Positions 32,413 to 46,360 of a DNA stretch of 64,000 nucleotides are shown here, in pieces; the first letter of the stretch is position 1; each line of letters starts with the position of its first letter. A model generated the notes under the pieces. It was given only the letters and a program-made list of their open reading frames with translations. It was not told where the DNA came from and made no database searches. Both the position numbers and the translations under genes were made by a program. Source of the DNA: Paraspadella gotoi. Its lineage: Eukaryota > Chaetognatha. The stretch lies in contig CM119268.1 in the NCBI GenBank assembly GCA_051294375.1, positions 6,329,525 through 6,393,524 on the forward strand. Reading direction: 5' to 3'.

Positions 32413-35400
32413 TCAAGCGACAGTCAGATCGAGAAGATAATCTTTGAGCGAGTTGGGAATGCGCAGCCGCTCAACTTTTGGCGGCGTCTTTCCGTTTAAC
32501 GCTGTCAGTATTCGCTTTCGGCACAATGATTTGAGAGATTCCGCGTTGGTCAGTCGCTCTAAGATCAACCGTCGGATCGTAGAGCGACGGTTGACGGACG
32601 AGGCGGCGGAAGTGACGGAGTTAGAGACGGCGGGAGGGGCGGAGTTTGTATGAGCGATAGCCGTTCCGTTCCAAGCGGTGACGCCGTCTCCCACGGAATC
32701 GTCATATGTTTTAAGGGCCGATGCCAAACAAGCGAACATCGTCCCAGAGTCAATGAGGTGGCAAAAGAGGCGGAGGCAATTCTCGTAGTGGGGACCAGAT
32801 TCGACGAGCCTTTTTAATAGACATTGAGAAAACGAAGATAGAATTAGAAATAGGTAAACTACTTCGATTGAAACAAAACTCGTTACCGAGCAAACTTGAT
32901 TCCGAGCTCGAGGTATTGGCAAAGAATGTGGCGGCGAATGGCAGCCATGATTTGCGCGCCTTCGAATCGATGAGGGGACAGATATAGTTGGTTCGGTAGA
33001 CACCATAACATTAGAGTCGTGGTCAAGCGAGAAACGACCTCCAAGTCGGACGAATCGAACACATTTAGGCACATGCTGGACGAGGTAAAGGGTTTTAACA
33101 TTAATTTTTAATAATAAACAAGATGACCATCCCCCCTCAAAGAAAAAACCTTAAAATTTCCTCGTAGGTGTTGTAAAAAACGAGTCGACGGTTGACGCGA
33201 ACTACGGAGACGACGGAGGCGTTAAAGCGAAAGAGCAAGGCCAGGATCTCGTTGACGACCGGAAGTACGGCGAGGAGCGAGGCCGACTCTCCACGGTTCA
33301 TCCAGATTTGGCACCACGATACCATTGTCGATAAGGGACTAAGAGGTAAACAAATTTGGGTTTTTATAAACTGAAATTTTTGACCTCCGCCCGTCATTCA
33401 ACCTGAGAGCGAAAGCGGGCCTGATGTTGGGATCGGCCCCGTTAACCAAGAGAAGTTCCAACGCGGCCAGAAACGGTGATCGCAGCGCCACCAGTTCCTC
33501 CGGCGAAATATTGCACGTCTGAGGAAAGGTAAACCCAATTTCTCAAACAAAAAAAACAAAGGACAATTTACAATTGTAATTTTTATGTTATCACGGAAAA
33601 AGAAAACCTGCAAGGAAAATATCCACGTGAGTAGTGGAGTGATCAATCCGTCTTTGAGCGGCAAATTGACGTCTGCCCCTCCCTTTTCGATCAAAAGCCG
33701 AAGAATATCGAGAATGACGAAGGCGCCGGAGATGTCCGTTCGATTACTGTATCGACAAAATAAATGAAATCCGAAGTCATCAACCTTAGTCCTTACAATT
33801 CGCCGAATCACGATCCTCACCTTCCGACCGTGTCATGAGTTGCGTAGGCAAAGAGGTTCCGATGCAGCAGAACGTGCAGCGCCGTATGTCCGGTGCTGCA
33901 CTGAACATTGGGGTCGGCTCCGTAGTTTAGCATCAGTCGAACACACCTTTCGATGTCCGCGTTTAATCGGGATGTAGAAATCGGCGAGTGAGAAGTGGAA
34001 TAACACGTTTTCGTGAAATTCCAACAAGAGTTAATGTGGTGTAGTAGGAGAAGCAATGGAGTGTAGCCGTGGCGATCCAGGCTAAATCAAGCATACATAT
34101 ATTTTACATATCACATATAAGAAGATACATGTAAATACATGTAGAATTTTTAAAACATTCGCGATACCTGTTGATTTCTCTATGGATTCCCACGTCTAGC
34201 AAGAGTTTGGCCACTTCAGCGAACTCGTCATTTAATCTTCCGTCAACCGCGAATAGCGCGTGAAGAGCGTGCTGGCCAAAACGATTGCGCGCGCGAATTT
34301 GGGCGCCTTTATGAAGCAGCTTTTCGGTGAACCATTTGCCTTTCAGCACGGCGTAGTGGAGAGGGGTCGAGTCTGAGAAGGGATGAAATCAATATGGAAA
34401 AAAATAGGCAAATCATTGCTGCAGTTCAAGAGTCAAACCCATTATGTACTCACCGTCATCGTCGACGACGTTGACGTCGCATTCGACATCGTCTAAGGCG
34501 AACAGGAAGCAACGCCTTGCGCCAAATTTGCTGGCGAGTAAGAGCGCCGACGTCAAAGATACCGGGAGATTGGATCGTGAACTTGACACGAGACGAAGTA
34601 TGTCTACCTGCAGTAGTAAATACGTACTTTGAACAACTTAACCTAAGCTTTAATGTCTCACTCAACATCCTAAACATAATTATGACATAATTTAGTCCGC
34701 TCACGTTATCGGCAAGAATGGCAAAATGAGAAGCGTCCGCTATCCCCTCGGGGTCGATCTTCATGAGGCGTTCCCGCGCCACCGGCGTCATCGACTCTGG
34801 AACAAGCGCCTCGGGCCCGCGAGGCGCAGTCAACGACAATCGACTTTTCAGGCCGGGATCGGCTCCACCGGCGAGGAGGACGGAAACAATGTCGATGCGA
34901 CCTTTGGAGCGAAACGATTGCCATTGGCAGAAAAGTGAATAATAACAACAACCTAACGGTGATACAAGCAAAGTTATTTAAGAAAAACATCTCACCGAGA
35001 AAAGAAGCGAGATGTAGAGGACGGTCGCAACCTTGACGAGGTGTTGCGTTGCAATCGACGCCCCGATTTACAAGAAACGACACCAATTCCTCTTTATTCC
35101 AAATTATCGCCTTTAAAAAATTCATAAAAAATCCCGTCAATTTTTAAAACTTTTGCTTTTAAATAAATTTACACAACGTAAACCTTTTGTAAGAGGTTAT
35201 AGTTGTCAGCGTCGACGATTTTGAGCAAGTCTTCCGAATCGGGAATATCCCTCAAGGCGGCGATAATTGCGCTCACATCGATGTCATCCTCTTCTCTTTT
35301 GTTCACAGGGAAATAAAAAAATAAATGTCATTAGTTAAAATAACACTTCATATCATATACATGGTGACAATTTTACAAGCGCCGGTAGAAATACGCTGTC

Positions 35401-36480
35401 ATTTGCAAACCAGTGGTTATTTCATTGATTTTAAAAATTAGTTGAGTAGAACATATTAAAGTCATTTATGTGTTCAAAATTTATATTGATCAGTTAAGAT
35501 ATGCCTTGGCAATGAGTGGAGAAAGTTGGCTTGTAAAATCGGGTTTCATTTTCCAACTCACTGTTTTTAAATTCTTTTTTTTTTTTCAACTTTTAGCTCT
35601 TTTTTAAATCAAAGTATTTATTAAGATATTAACAATATTTATATCCTCAGAAAGCCCTTAAAAAAATGAAGAGAATGATTTACTTATGAAAGCTCTAACA
35701 TAAAAATTAAGCTGCCCAGCCTTGGTTCAATTAAGAGAATCAAAAGTTAATTATCTAAAATTTCAAATCTTTTTTTAAAATATATGACCTGATTAAATTA
35801 TTATAACATAAAATATTATTATTTATATAAATATCATGAAAGAGCCTGAAAAAATGAGATTTAAGATAGCCAATCACAATTTGATAAAAATCTTAAATTT
35901 ACCCTCCAGCTATTGATTTTTGGAAAGATGTCTTGTTTTTGAGTACCCTAATTAAATTAAAGCTGGGCCGGTTAAATTTTATACTACAGTATTTGCAAGT
36001 ATATCATTCTCTTTAGATTTGAAAGGGCTTTCAGAAGATAATAATATTAATATTATTTTATTTTAAATTTTTTCAGAAAACTTACTGAAAGTAAGAAAAA
36101 AAAATTGAATCTAAAAAAGTGAGTTAGAAAATGAAACCCGATTTTACAAACCAACATTCTCCACTCATTGCCAAGGCATATCTTAACTGATCAATTTAAA
36201 ATTTAAACACATAAATGACTTTAATATGTTCTACTCAACTAATTTTTAAAATCAATGAAACAACCACTGGTTTGCAAATGACAGCGTATTTCTACCGGCG
36301 CTTGTAAAATTGTCACCATGTATTATATGCATTCCATACTATTTACCCGTTTTTCAGACGATGATAGATCGCGGCGACGATTTCAAGCGTGGAATCTGAA
36401 GGCGGCGTCGCCGTCGGCGCTTCTTGCGTAAACTGATTGAGCGCGAACTGCATTGCTGCCGTCACGAAACGCATCAACAT
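32413..36480 (-). CDS. Ankyrin-repeat protein with C-terminal SOCS-box-like segment (ASB-like)
   Basis: ATG at 36480 opens an exon (about 36350-36480) followed by a roughly 1.05-kb intron holding a foldback element. Downstream exons carry ankyrin repeats: VSFLVNRGVDCNATP...RPLHLASFLG (about 35000-35110), IVSVLLAGGADPGLK, VLKGKWFTEKLLHKGAQIRARNRFGQHALHALF (34160-34349), LMLNYGADPNVQCSTGHTALHVLL (33830-34000), and LLVNGADPNIRP near 33430. The C-terminus has SLKSLCRKRILTAL and LRIPNSLKDYLLD, matching a SOCS box, which in ASB proteins recruits Elongin B/C and Cullin 5. Role as a ubiquitin-ligase substrate receptor is inference. I cannot assign a specific ASB number. Confidence 0.75.
35360..36320. 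mobile_element. Foldback (long-hairpin) MITE-like element, first intron of the ankyrin gene
   Basis: Left end CATGGTGACAATTTTACAAG at 35360 is matched inverted at 36301-36320. The arms continue almost to the centre near 35840: for example the CGCCGGTAGAAATACGC, GCCTTGGCAATGAGTGGAGA and GGGCTTTC blocks all recur inverted. TA flanks both ends (35358-35359, 36321-36322), as expected for a Tc1/mariner-type target duplication. No open frame inside. Confidence 0.85.
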
Positions 36481-36818
36481 TTTGAACTTTGAATCAACAA
36501 TTCCGCTTCAACCAAGTCGCCAATGAAAAAGTTTGGTATCAAATTCACCAACACCATATTTCGTTTGGTTGATTTCTACACACTTGCTATACCCACATAA
36601 CATCATGATTCAGTTTTACTTCTTATTAGGCGTTGGTCAGAAATTTCAAGGGTGATCCTGATAATTTAATAACAAAAAAGTAAATGTGTGAATTTTTCAT
36701 ATTTTGGAGCAATAAATAAATGCACGACAAAACCCTTTTATTGAAATAATTCACAAATGAATCTGCTTCACCCGTTCCTCGTCAACATCCGCAATCGACC
36801 TTTAACAATTCAAGTGGG

Positions 36819-37581
36819 TCATCTGCCACCGACGTCGGCCGTCTTGGCGAAAGCCTCGACGACGGCGGCGACGATTTCCGGATCCTGCGTCACCATCCGA
36901 CGCCAACCCGCAGTCTCCCTCACTCGAGCCAACCCCCCCTGGATTCGAGCGACGGCGACGTCGAGCAGAGCGGAAGAGTTGTGACGCAGCGCCAGAAGAA
37001 CGCAATCGCAGGAGGCGTCGTCAGTCATCACGGCGGAGAGGATGGAGGAAGCGGCGTCTTTTAGACGAGAAAGACGAAACTCGGAGGCGACGGCCAAAAC
37101 CTCGGCCGCGTCGGAAGCGGAGATGGAGGCGTCCGGAAGAACGTCAGAGTAGACGAACCTTAAGAAGGAAAAGTTCTTTGAGATCCGTTCCCAATTTAAA
37201 GATAATCCTGACGGACCTCATGACGTGATGAAACGCCTCGCTTCCGACGCCTGGCACCCTGATCCGCGTCAAGCCCACCGAATCGTTCATGAACATCTCG
37301 GCAAAGTGATCGCTCCTCGCCGCCAGGACAGACTTGTGAGCGCGAACCACGCCTCGGGCGCCGAAGCCGTCCGCCTCCGATCCGGCGAAGTCGAGGTCAA
37401 AAACAACGTCCGCGACGACGCCGGATTCGAAAAGACGCCAAAGATCGTCGCTCAACGTCAAGACGGATGGGCTCGTTCTCGTCCCGCCACCGGCGTCAAC
37501 TACGGCCTGGTTTCTGACGCCACCTCGAATAGGCTTCTTTATAATTCGAACGGGATTTCCTTCGATGTCTCTTTTAGACAT
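36819..37581 (-). CDS. BTB/POZ-domain protein
   Basis: Two exons, 37217-37581 and 36819-37158, joined in phase at MR|FVYSD. ATG at 37581 (MSKRDIEGNP). The BTB fold is clear: LSDDLWRLFESGVVADVVFDLDF, VVRAHKSVLAARSDHFAEMF, IRVPGVGSEAFHHVMRFVYSD, and the helical ASDAAEVLAVASEFRLSRLK. A BACK-like helical tail of about 75 residues follows. About 225 residues, with no Kelch or MATH domain. BTB proteins commonly act as Cullin-3 adaptors; that role is inference here. Codon use is markedly G/C-rich against an A/T-rich 5' flank. Confidence 0.83.
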
Positions 37582-37860
37582 TTTTGTAAGTTTGTTTGAT
37601 TTGTTATGATTTAAAAATAAAAAAAAGTTTAAAAAAAATGAATAAAAAAGAAAGAAAAATATATAAAATATAAAAAAATGAAATGTGCCTGGGAAAAAGG
37701 AAAAATACGTACGACCGTAACAAAAATGCATGTTCGACAACGGCAATCTCAAGAGAGATAGATGCAAAAAAAAAAAAAAAACAATCTCTGGATCAATTCA
37801 AACTATATTCGGGCATTTGCCTGGGGTTCTCTATTCCCCCTGCCACTTTACGCCTTAGCT

Positions 37861-40289
37861 TTAACTCTCCGCTTCTATCAACAACGATTCGGACGTTCCC
37901 GATTTTTTATCAGAACAGGAGATTAAGAGTCCGCCCTCCTTTTTCAAATGCGCCGTTACCGAGACCTCGGTCGCTTCAGTCGACATCCCCTTCAGCACCA
38001 AACGCGCCACGAGGGACAGACGACAGGGATGTAATTGACGATCGGGCGACGATTCCGTGGACCCGTTTTCAGTTCGAGGTTTTTCCCCGTTGGTTGACGA
38101 AGAATGAGACTCCTGAGAACGCAAAAAAAAAAAAAAAAATTGCGATTCTATCTTAACTTCATCGCGGAATCAAACGCCGCGGCTGACCTCTCCAGTCTCA
38201 GCCTCCTCCTCGAGAACTTCCAGACAAAACCAATCTCTTCCTTTCGGCGAATCCAGGCTCAAGGAATTTCGGCAAAATCCCAAGGGCGAGAATTTGGAGA
38301 AAAGGAGATGGGGCGTTGGAGAAGCCGGGTCCGTCGCGTCCTGGGAAGATCTGGCGGGGAAGATGTAAGGAGTGTTAAATATTTAAATTCTGAAGCAAAA
38401 CCAATAACTTTGAATGCAAAAAAAATCTTCACCTGACGTAAATAGAATTGGTAAGGCAATCGAAGGTTTCATCCTGCATGATGTCGCGGGGATCGCCGTC
38501 TTCTGAGGCAGAAATGAGAGACGCTTGAACCTAAAAACGAAAGAAGTTTATTAATAAAGGATCCACCTTGAAAGTCAAATATTTAAATCGGTCTCACCGC
38601 GCATCCGTTCGCGATGACTTCGTCGGGAGCGATTGAATCGAGCACTTCGGCCCCACGAAATGCGGCGGTAACTGCACGCTGCAGAGCCGGAGTCCGGGCC
38701 ACGGCTCCGCAAAGAATTACATGGGAAACGAATGGGACAGCCGCGTCAGCGACCACGGATTTCATGAGGTTGACGCAATCCTAAGCGGGGAAAAAAAAAT
38801 AAAACGAATGAAATCTCCTTTTTTTAAGAGAATTTGTTTTGGGGAAGAGAATTACAATTCAACCGCGCAAACCTGAACGGAGGAGGTGATGAGCGCCTCG
38901 TACCGACCCCGAGTCACCGACGAGTGGAGGTCTACGCCTTCGCAGAGAGACTCGATGGAACACTGCGCGGACTCCAAAGTGGACAAGATATTTTTCGTGA
39001 TTTCGGCGCCGTTCCATAGTTTGGCCTTGGACCTTTTGTTTTCTTCGGGATCGAGTTTGGTTTTGCGACGAAAGTCCGAACCCAGGAGGCGCGAAAGAGA
39101 CGCCGTGAAGAGATCGCCGTTAATCGCGTCGTTTCGGCGGGAAGTCATTAATCTGTCGGTGGGTGGGAGAGATTATTAACATTAGGATTGTTTCGATCAT
39201 GACCCTATCCATCATGACCCTATCCATCTCTTCCTCACCTAATGAGTCCGTTCTGAACGGCGACGACGGAAGCTTCGGTGGACCTTCCGCCGGCTCGAAG
39301 GACAACAGCGTGTAGAGGATCGAAACTTCTAGTTTCTTGCCCTAAAGGAATTCAGCGATTAAAAATGTTCAACCCTCATTGTAGCTACTTATTACACATC
39401 CTCTCCCCCCCCCAAATGTACCGAGCCCATACGCAAGGACGGCAGCGACGGGTTCCTTCACGACCCGAAGGACGTTGAAGCCGGCAGCGCGGGCGGAGGC
39501 GATGAGATCTCGGCGAAAGGAAGGACTCGATTCGGAAGGGCAAGATAGGACGACGTCTTTGGAGGAAGAAGATCCAGAATTGCTTTGGCCTGAATGAAGG
39601 GAAACTCTGACATTGAGAGGCAAAGTGAAAGTTTAAAACAAACATTCAAAAGGGAGTACGTGAGAAGCAGTAACGGGTTATTTTTATTTTGACAAAAACT
39701 TTTTTTCGCATTTTTCCAGTTTGACAATTAACAGAAAAACAAAAGTGTCCGAAAAAAAATGGGGAAAAGACAAATCACTGATAAGGTAGGTTCTAGTCCC
39801 CCAAAGTATAATCAAGCCCATTACCTCTTCCACCTCTTGCTCACCTAATTTTAGCAAGTCCTTGAAAATAGAAGCGGTTACATCGACGGCGGAAAAGGTC
39901 TGACGCTTTCCCTTCAACTCAACCTCAAAATGGGGGGCCCCATTTTTGTCGACGACGGCGGTGCTTTGGTCGGCGATGCCTTTGAGATGGTTGTCGTCGA
40001 AGGCGGCGCCAAGATACCTTTTGACTCCCACGACGACATTGGCTCCGTTGCGTCCACGTCGTTGTTGTTCCGCGGCGCCACCGACGAGAATTTCTCGATC
40101 AGTGAAGGCGACAGTCGCCGGGGTAAGTCGGTCTCCCGCCTCGTTCGCCACGACGTCAACGCGGCAGCTTCCGGAGCCGTTGGCACCGCTGGCGCCGCGA
40201 AAGACGGCCAGGGAGGCGGAAGAGGCGCCGAGGTGAACGCCGAACACGACAGAGGGCGCGGGTGGCGGGGGTGGGGGAGGAGGCGCCAT
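37861..40289 (-). CDS. HSPA14: HSPA14-like Hsp70 (ribosome-associated complex)
   Basis: HSPA14 is the atypical Hsp70 of the mammalian ribosome-associated complex with DNAJC2. After a Pro-rich start (MAPPPPPPPPAPS; ATG 40289), the ATPase domain begins VVFGVHLGASSASLAVF with ANEAGDRLTPATVAF, then the segment ARAAGFNVLRVVKEPVAAVLAYGLG and the late block HVILCGAVARTP...LDSIAPDEVIANGCAV. The C-terminus, EVSVTAHLKKEGGLLISC and SESLLIEAES, matches HSPA14 and ends there: like HSPA14 it lacks the large canonical Hsp70 lid. Exons are about 39846-40289, 39418-39605, 39240-39342, 38870-39150, 38597-38780, 38420-38530, 38190-38360 and 37861-38110. Confidence 0.87.
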
Positions 40290-40557
40290 ATTTTGGTTTA
40301 CACGAGTTTGGTTCTCAACTTCTATGAATCTTATGTACACAGCTAAAAAAATAACAAAAAACGAAATCGACAAAAAAAAAAAAAAATCGAAAATGAAATT
40401 CATTCCTTTCAAACAAAAGGGAAGAGAAAACAGATTTATCGACGGGTGAATTCTTCACGAATGGAAAAAGAGACTGTCAGACCAAAAAGGCACGAATCAG
40501 GTCTTCAGCTTTTATTTTCGAATGATAAATCGACTTCAAATCGCCAACGAAACCCGA

Positions 40558-43020
<2,463 letters not shown>

Positions 43021-43290
43021 ATCGTTCGTCGGATGGGGAGAATTCTACCTCTCAACTACGAAAGTACAATCGGTTGTAAAAAGTTAACGAAATAGTAATT
43101 GGAAACGACGACGAGAAAAAAATAAAACTAATTAACAAAACTCAATTCGCTTTTTCCCGCGCGAATAATTGACTAGATTGGATAATCTCGAAAAATCAGT
43201 GATCGTAAGGCAACAACACCAAGGAAGAATTTGATCGGACGGTTTAGCGTTTCCCAGTAAAAAGAAAAACAAAAAAGATTTGATCTCGTA

Positions 43291-45551
43291 TCATTTATTT
43301 CCACGTGGAGACAATTCCGCGTTCTCCTTCCTCATGCTCTCCAAATCTTTTGTGATCTGCTGCAGGTTGGCCTCCATCCCGAGTCCTTCCTCGCGCTCGA
43401 TGGCGTCTTCGACGTCCCGCGTTGCGCGAACCGCGGATCCGATCTCTTCTATGGCGGAAATGAGGGAGGCGCAGCTCTCGTGCAGCGACGCTAACAATTT
43501 GTAGGCTTTTCTGGAAGTAGAGGAATTATTTCTAGTTTCTACGGGGGCGTTTATAAAAAAGCTAGTAACTAATCATGATTATCAAAATCATTATCATAAT
43601 CAAGATTGCCTACTTCCTTACCTCACGGCCTCGTCCTTCTTGGCATCTCGAAAAACGACCTCGTCGACAACGACGAAGCTGCGCTCAAGTCTCCCGTTGA
43701 GGGCGTTGATGTCTTTCTGCAGATTCTTGGTGTCCCCTAGGATTCGATCCATCTCTCCTTTTTGCTTCTTAATGTTGGCGATAATCTCCAAAATGCGTTT
43801 GGTGAATGAGGTTCGAGAAACGGGGTCCTTTTCGTAAAAAAATGGGCAGAGTTAATATTGAAATTTCAATTGTCATCCCGTAATAAAGTTGGAGGAAAGG
43901 GATCGTTAACTACCTTTGGAGCTTTCTCCAACTCCTTGGCCAGGGTTTTTATAGACGACTCTTTCTTAACTAGATCTTCTTTAACCCTTTGATATTTGTC
44001 CGCGGCGACCGTCGCTTCTTCTTCCAGTGCTGCCGTCACCTGGCCCTTGACGCCGCTGCGATCGGCGAGGGCGCGGATCTCTTCCTCGAGCGGCGAGCGA
44101 ACGGCGTTCCATTGCTCCTGAAGTCTAACCATCCTTTGCTGGGATGCGGCGATGGCGGATTCGAGACGGTCCACGGATCCAGAAACGTCGGGCAATAACG
44201 CCGCCAACTTGTCGCCGCGTTCACATACATCTTCCGCGGCGCGAGCGGAGCGTGCCAGTTCGGCGATCTGGATCTCCTTAATACGCTTGGAATCGACGAC
44301 GGAGACGACAGCGGTGGAGAGTTGATCATTGTCGTGAGCGGCGCTCTCGATCTCGGCCCGGATGTCCGCCAAAGTGGCCTCCCGCGCCGCTAATATTTCC
44401 TCCTCGGATCGGTGCGTCTTGACATCAACTTGGCGCTTTGGCGAAGAATCTTCCACCGATTCCAAACTCGATTTTAACGACGTTGCTATAGAAACGGGAG
44501 TTGCTTTATTCCCCGTCGATTCTTTCAGGGCGGGAAGCAACTCTTCCGGCGACGCCACACTCTTGGCTTCGTTAATGGACTCAGTTAACATGGCTTTTAC
44601 GTTGTACCTAGTGTTTTTTTTTTCATTTACGTATAATTTAACTACTTAAATAATCATTCTCATACCAACCTCATTTTGTCTTTTCTTCCTTTCCTCGGCT
44701 CAGCATTAGCCATGCCTCCACTCTCCCTTTCCGCCTTCATTGCTACCAATCTCAGAGCGTTGGCTTCCAGCAAGGACGAAGCCAACACCGACCTGCGTTC
44801 CGTCTGTTGCCAGAACCAAGGCATAATTTCGTCGAGATAAAAGTATTCATCCGACGAGGGGTCGATTTTCCCGACTGACGCATTGGGCACGCTTATCCTC
44901 TTTGCTATAAAAGGTTCCTTCGTTCTACTTTTCATCGACAATCCCCACGGGCGATAGTCGACTCCGAGCGGGTCTTCTCCGGCATTGACGACGCCACTGC
45001 GATCCCAGGGAGGGCGAACGGCGCCGGGCACCCGGATTCGGCCGAGATCAGCGGCGATTGCAGCGGTGGCTTGTCGCCGCAACCGGCTCGCAGCGTCAGG
45101 GTCGTCGTCAACTGGCGAATCGAATTCTGCCTTGTCCTTAGGCAACGCCTCCACTAAAAATAAGAGAAGGGCGCGCACGTCCGCTGCATTGAGGTACATA
45201 AAGGTTTGATAGCCTATCTCGCCAGGAAAACCGGCTTGACGGACGGCGTCGGCCAGCTTGGTGCCGATTCTGTCGAAAAAGAGCCGATGGCGGCAAGAAT
45301 TTATAAATACGCTCAAGCCAAAACGAAGTACACCTCTGAAACATTCACCTAAACCTCGCCGCCATGTTGGGCGGCATTCGAAGAGGCAGGTCAAGCGTGG
45401 GATCGATGAACATGAGGCATCTAGAGGCGGCTTCCAGGACGTCGTCGACGGTCAGTTCGTTGAGGGTCGAAGGCGAAGTTTCAGAGGCGGAGAGGCGATT
45501 CAAGCCGACTTGACGCAGCGCGTGAATCACCAAGCGGTCGACCTCCTCCAT
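43291..45551 (-). CDS. CCDC22: CCDC22, Commander complex subunit
   Basis: CCDC22 pairs with CCDC93 in the CCC part of the Commander endosomal recycling complex. ATG 45551 (MEEVDRLVIHALRQVG) matches the vertebrate start. The N-terminal calponin-homology-like domain continues with GEIGYQTFMYLNAADVRALLLFLVEALP. A variable linker follows, then coiled coils in exon 43866-44591 (HRSEEEILAAREATLADIRAEIE, LQEQWNAVRSPLEEEIRAL) and the conserved C-terminus LASLHESCASLISAIEEIGSAVRATRDVEDAIE. Exons are about 45345-45551, 44670-45270, 43915-44620, 43628-43830 and 43291-43515. Stop at 43291. Confidence 0.93.
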
Positions 45552-45743
45552 TGTCACTCGATTGTGGGATAAATAATTTCAAACAAATTGTTTACGCATT
45601 AAGCGCCACGACTGATAACAAAAACTATCACGAAAAAATGTATCAAGTTTTCACACAAACAAATGTCCAATGACAAATATAAATGAAAAAATCAGCGAAT
45701 GTATAAATAACATTTAACAAAGGTTGGGATGGTGTGGCTAATT

Positions 45744-46192
45744 TCACGAGAGTTGCGCCTTAAACTCGTCCGCTTCGAGAGCGTGAAAAGCTTTTGTTCG
45801 GTTGATGTCGTCGAGATATTCGGTCCCGATGCAGCGACGATTCGTCACGGGATCGACCGTTGTCCCTTTCGGAAAAATCACCTGAAAGTCAAATACAAAT
45901 CTTCCAGCGTTCTTTCGCCGAGATGTCAACGAGTTCCAAATTAAAAAAAAACCTTATGCACGGTGTGTCTGACGTCAACGGCGTGTTCTTGTGGCAACTC
46001 TTTGATGAGCACGAGGTCGCCCTGTTGACAGGAATTGTCTTGATCCAGCGCCCAAAGCTCGGTAGATTCGTTGAAGTGTTTATTGAGTTTAGCGTTGAAG
46101 ACCATGTGGACCACCTTCACTTTAATGAAATCGTGTCTCTTACCCATCTGTACTTTAGCCACTTGCAGCAAGTGGCGAGTTACGTGAGCCAT
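45744..46192 (-). CDS. MRPS17: Mitochondrial ribosomal protein uS17m (MRPS17)
   Basis: Small-subunit mitoribosome protein. Two exons, about 45951-46192 and 45744-45882. ATG 46192: MAHVTRHLLQVAKVQMGKRH is followed by VKVVHMVFNAKLNKHFNES and QQGDLVLIKELP, the S17 OB-fold signature. The second exon, VIFPKGTTVDPVTNRRCIGTEYLD, matches the mitochondrial-specific tail. About 125 residues, normal for the family. A pyrimidine-rich stretch ending CTAG lies six bases upstream of the ATG on the coding strand and could be a 5' UTR splice acceptor. It is 193 bp from CCDC22 and 169 bp from WBP11. Confidence 0.92.
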
Positions 46193-46360
46193 GATAGACT
46201 AGAGGGAATAATTTAAAAAATAAAATTTGGACATTTTCGAATGTGTGAAATCATTAAAAAGTGAATTGATTACTGGAAAAATATTTGATAGGGCGACGCG
46301 GCATAAAACTGATTGTGCTGTAATAATTTTTGTTATTTGTCCAAACTAAAAGTCTCAAAT

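Noticed and set aside
37582-37767. N-terminal extension of the BTB protein
   Set aside because: The frame is open but is Phe/Leu/Asn-rich reading of A/T-rich 5' flank; the ATG at 37581 starts normal coding sequence.
39930-40346. Plus-strand open frames opposite HSPA14 exon 1
   Set aside because: Antisense of a G/C-rich conserved ATPase exon.
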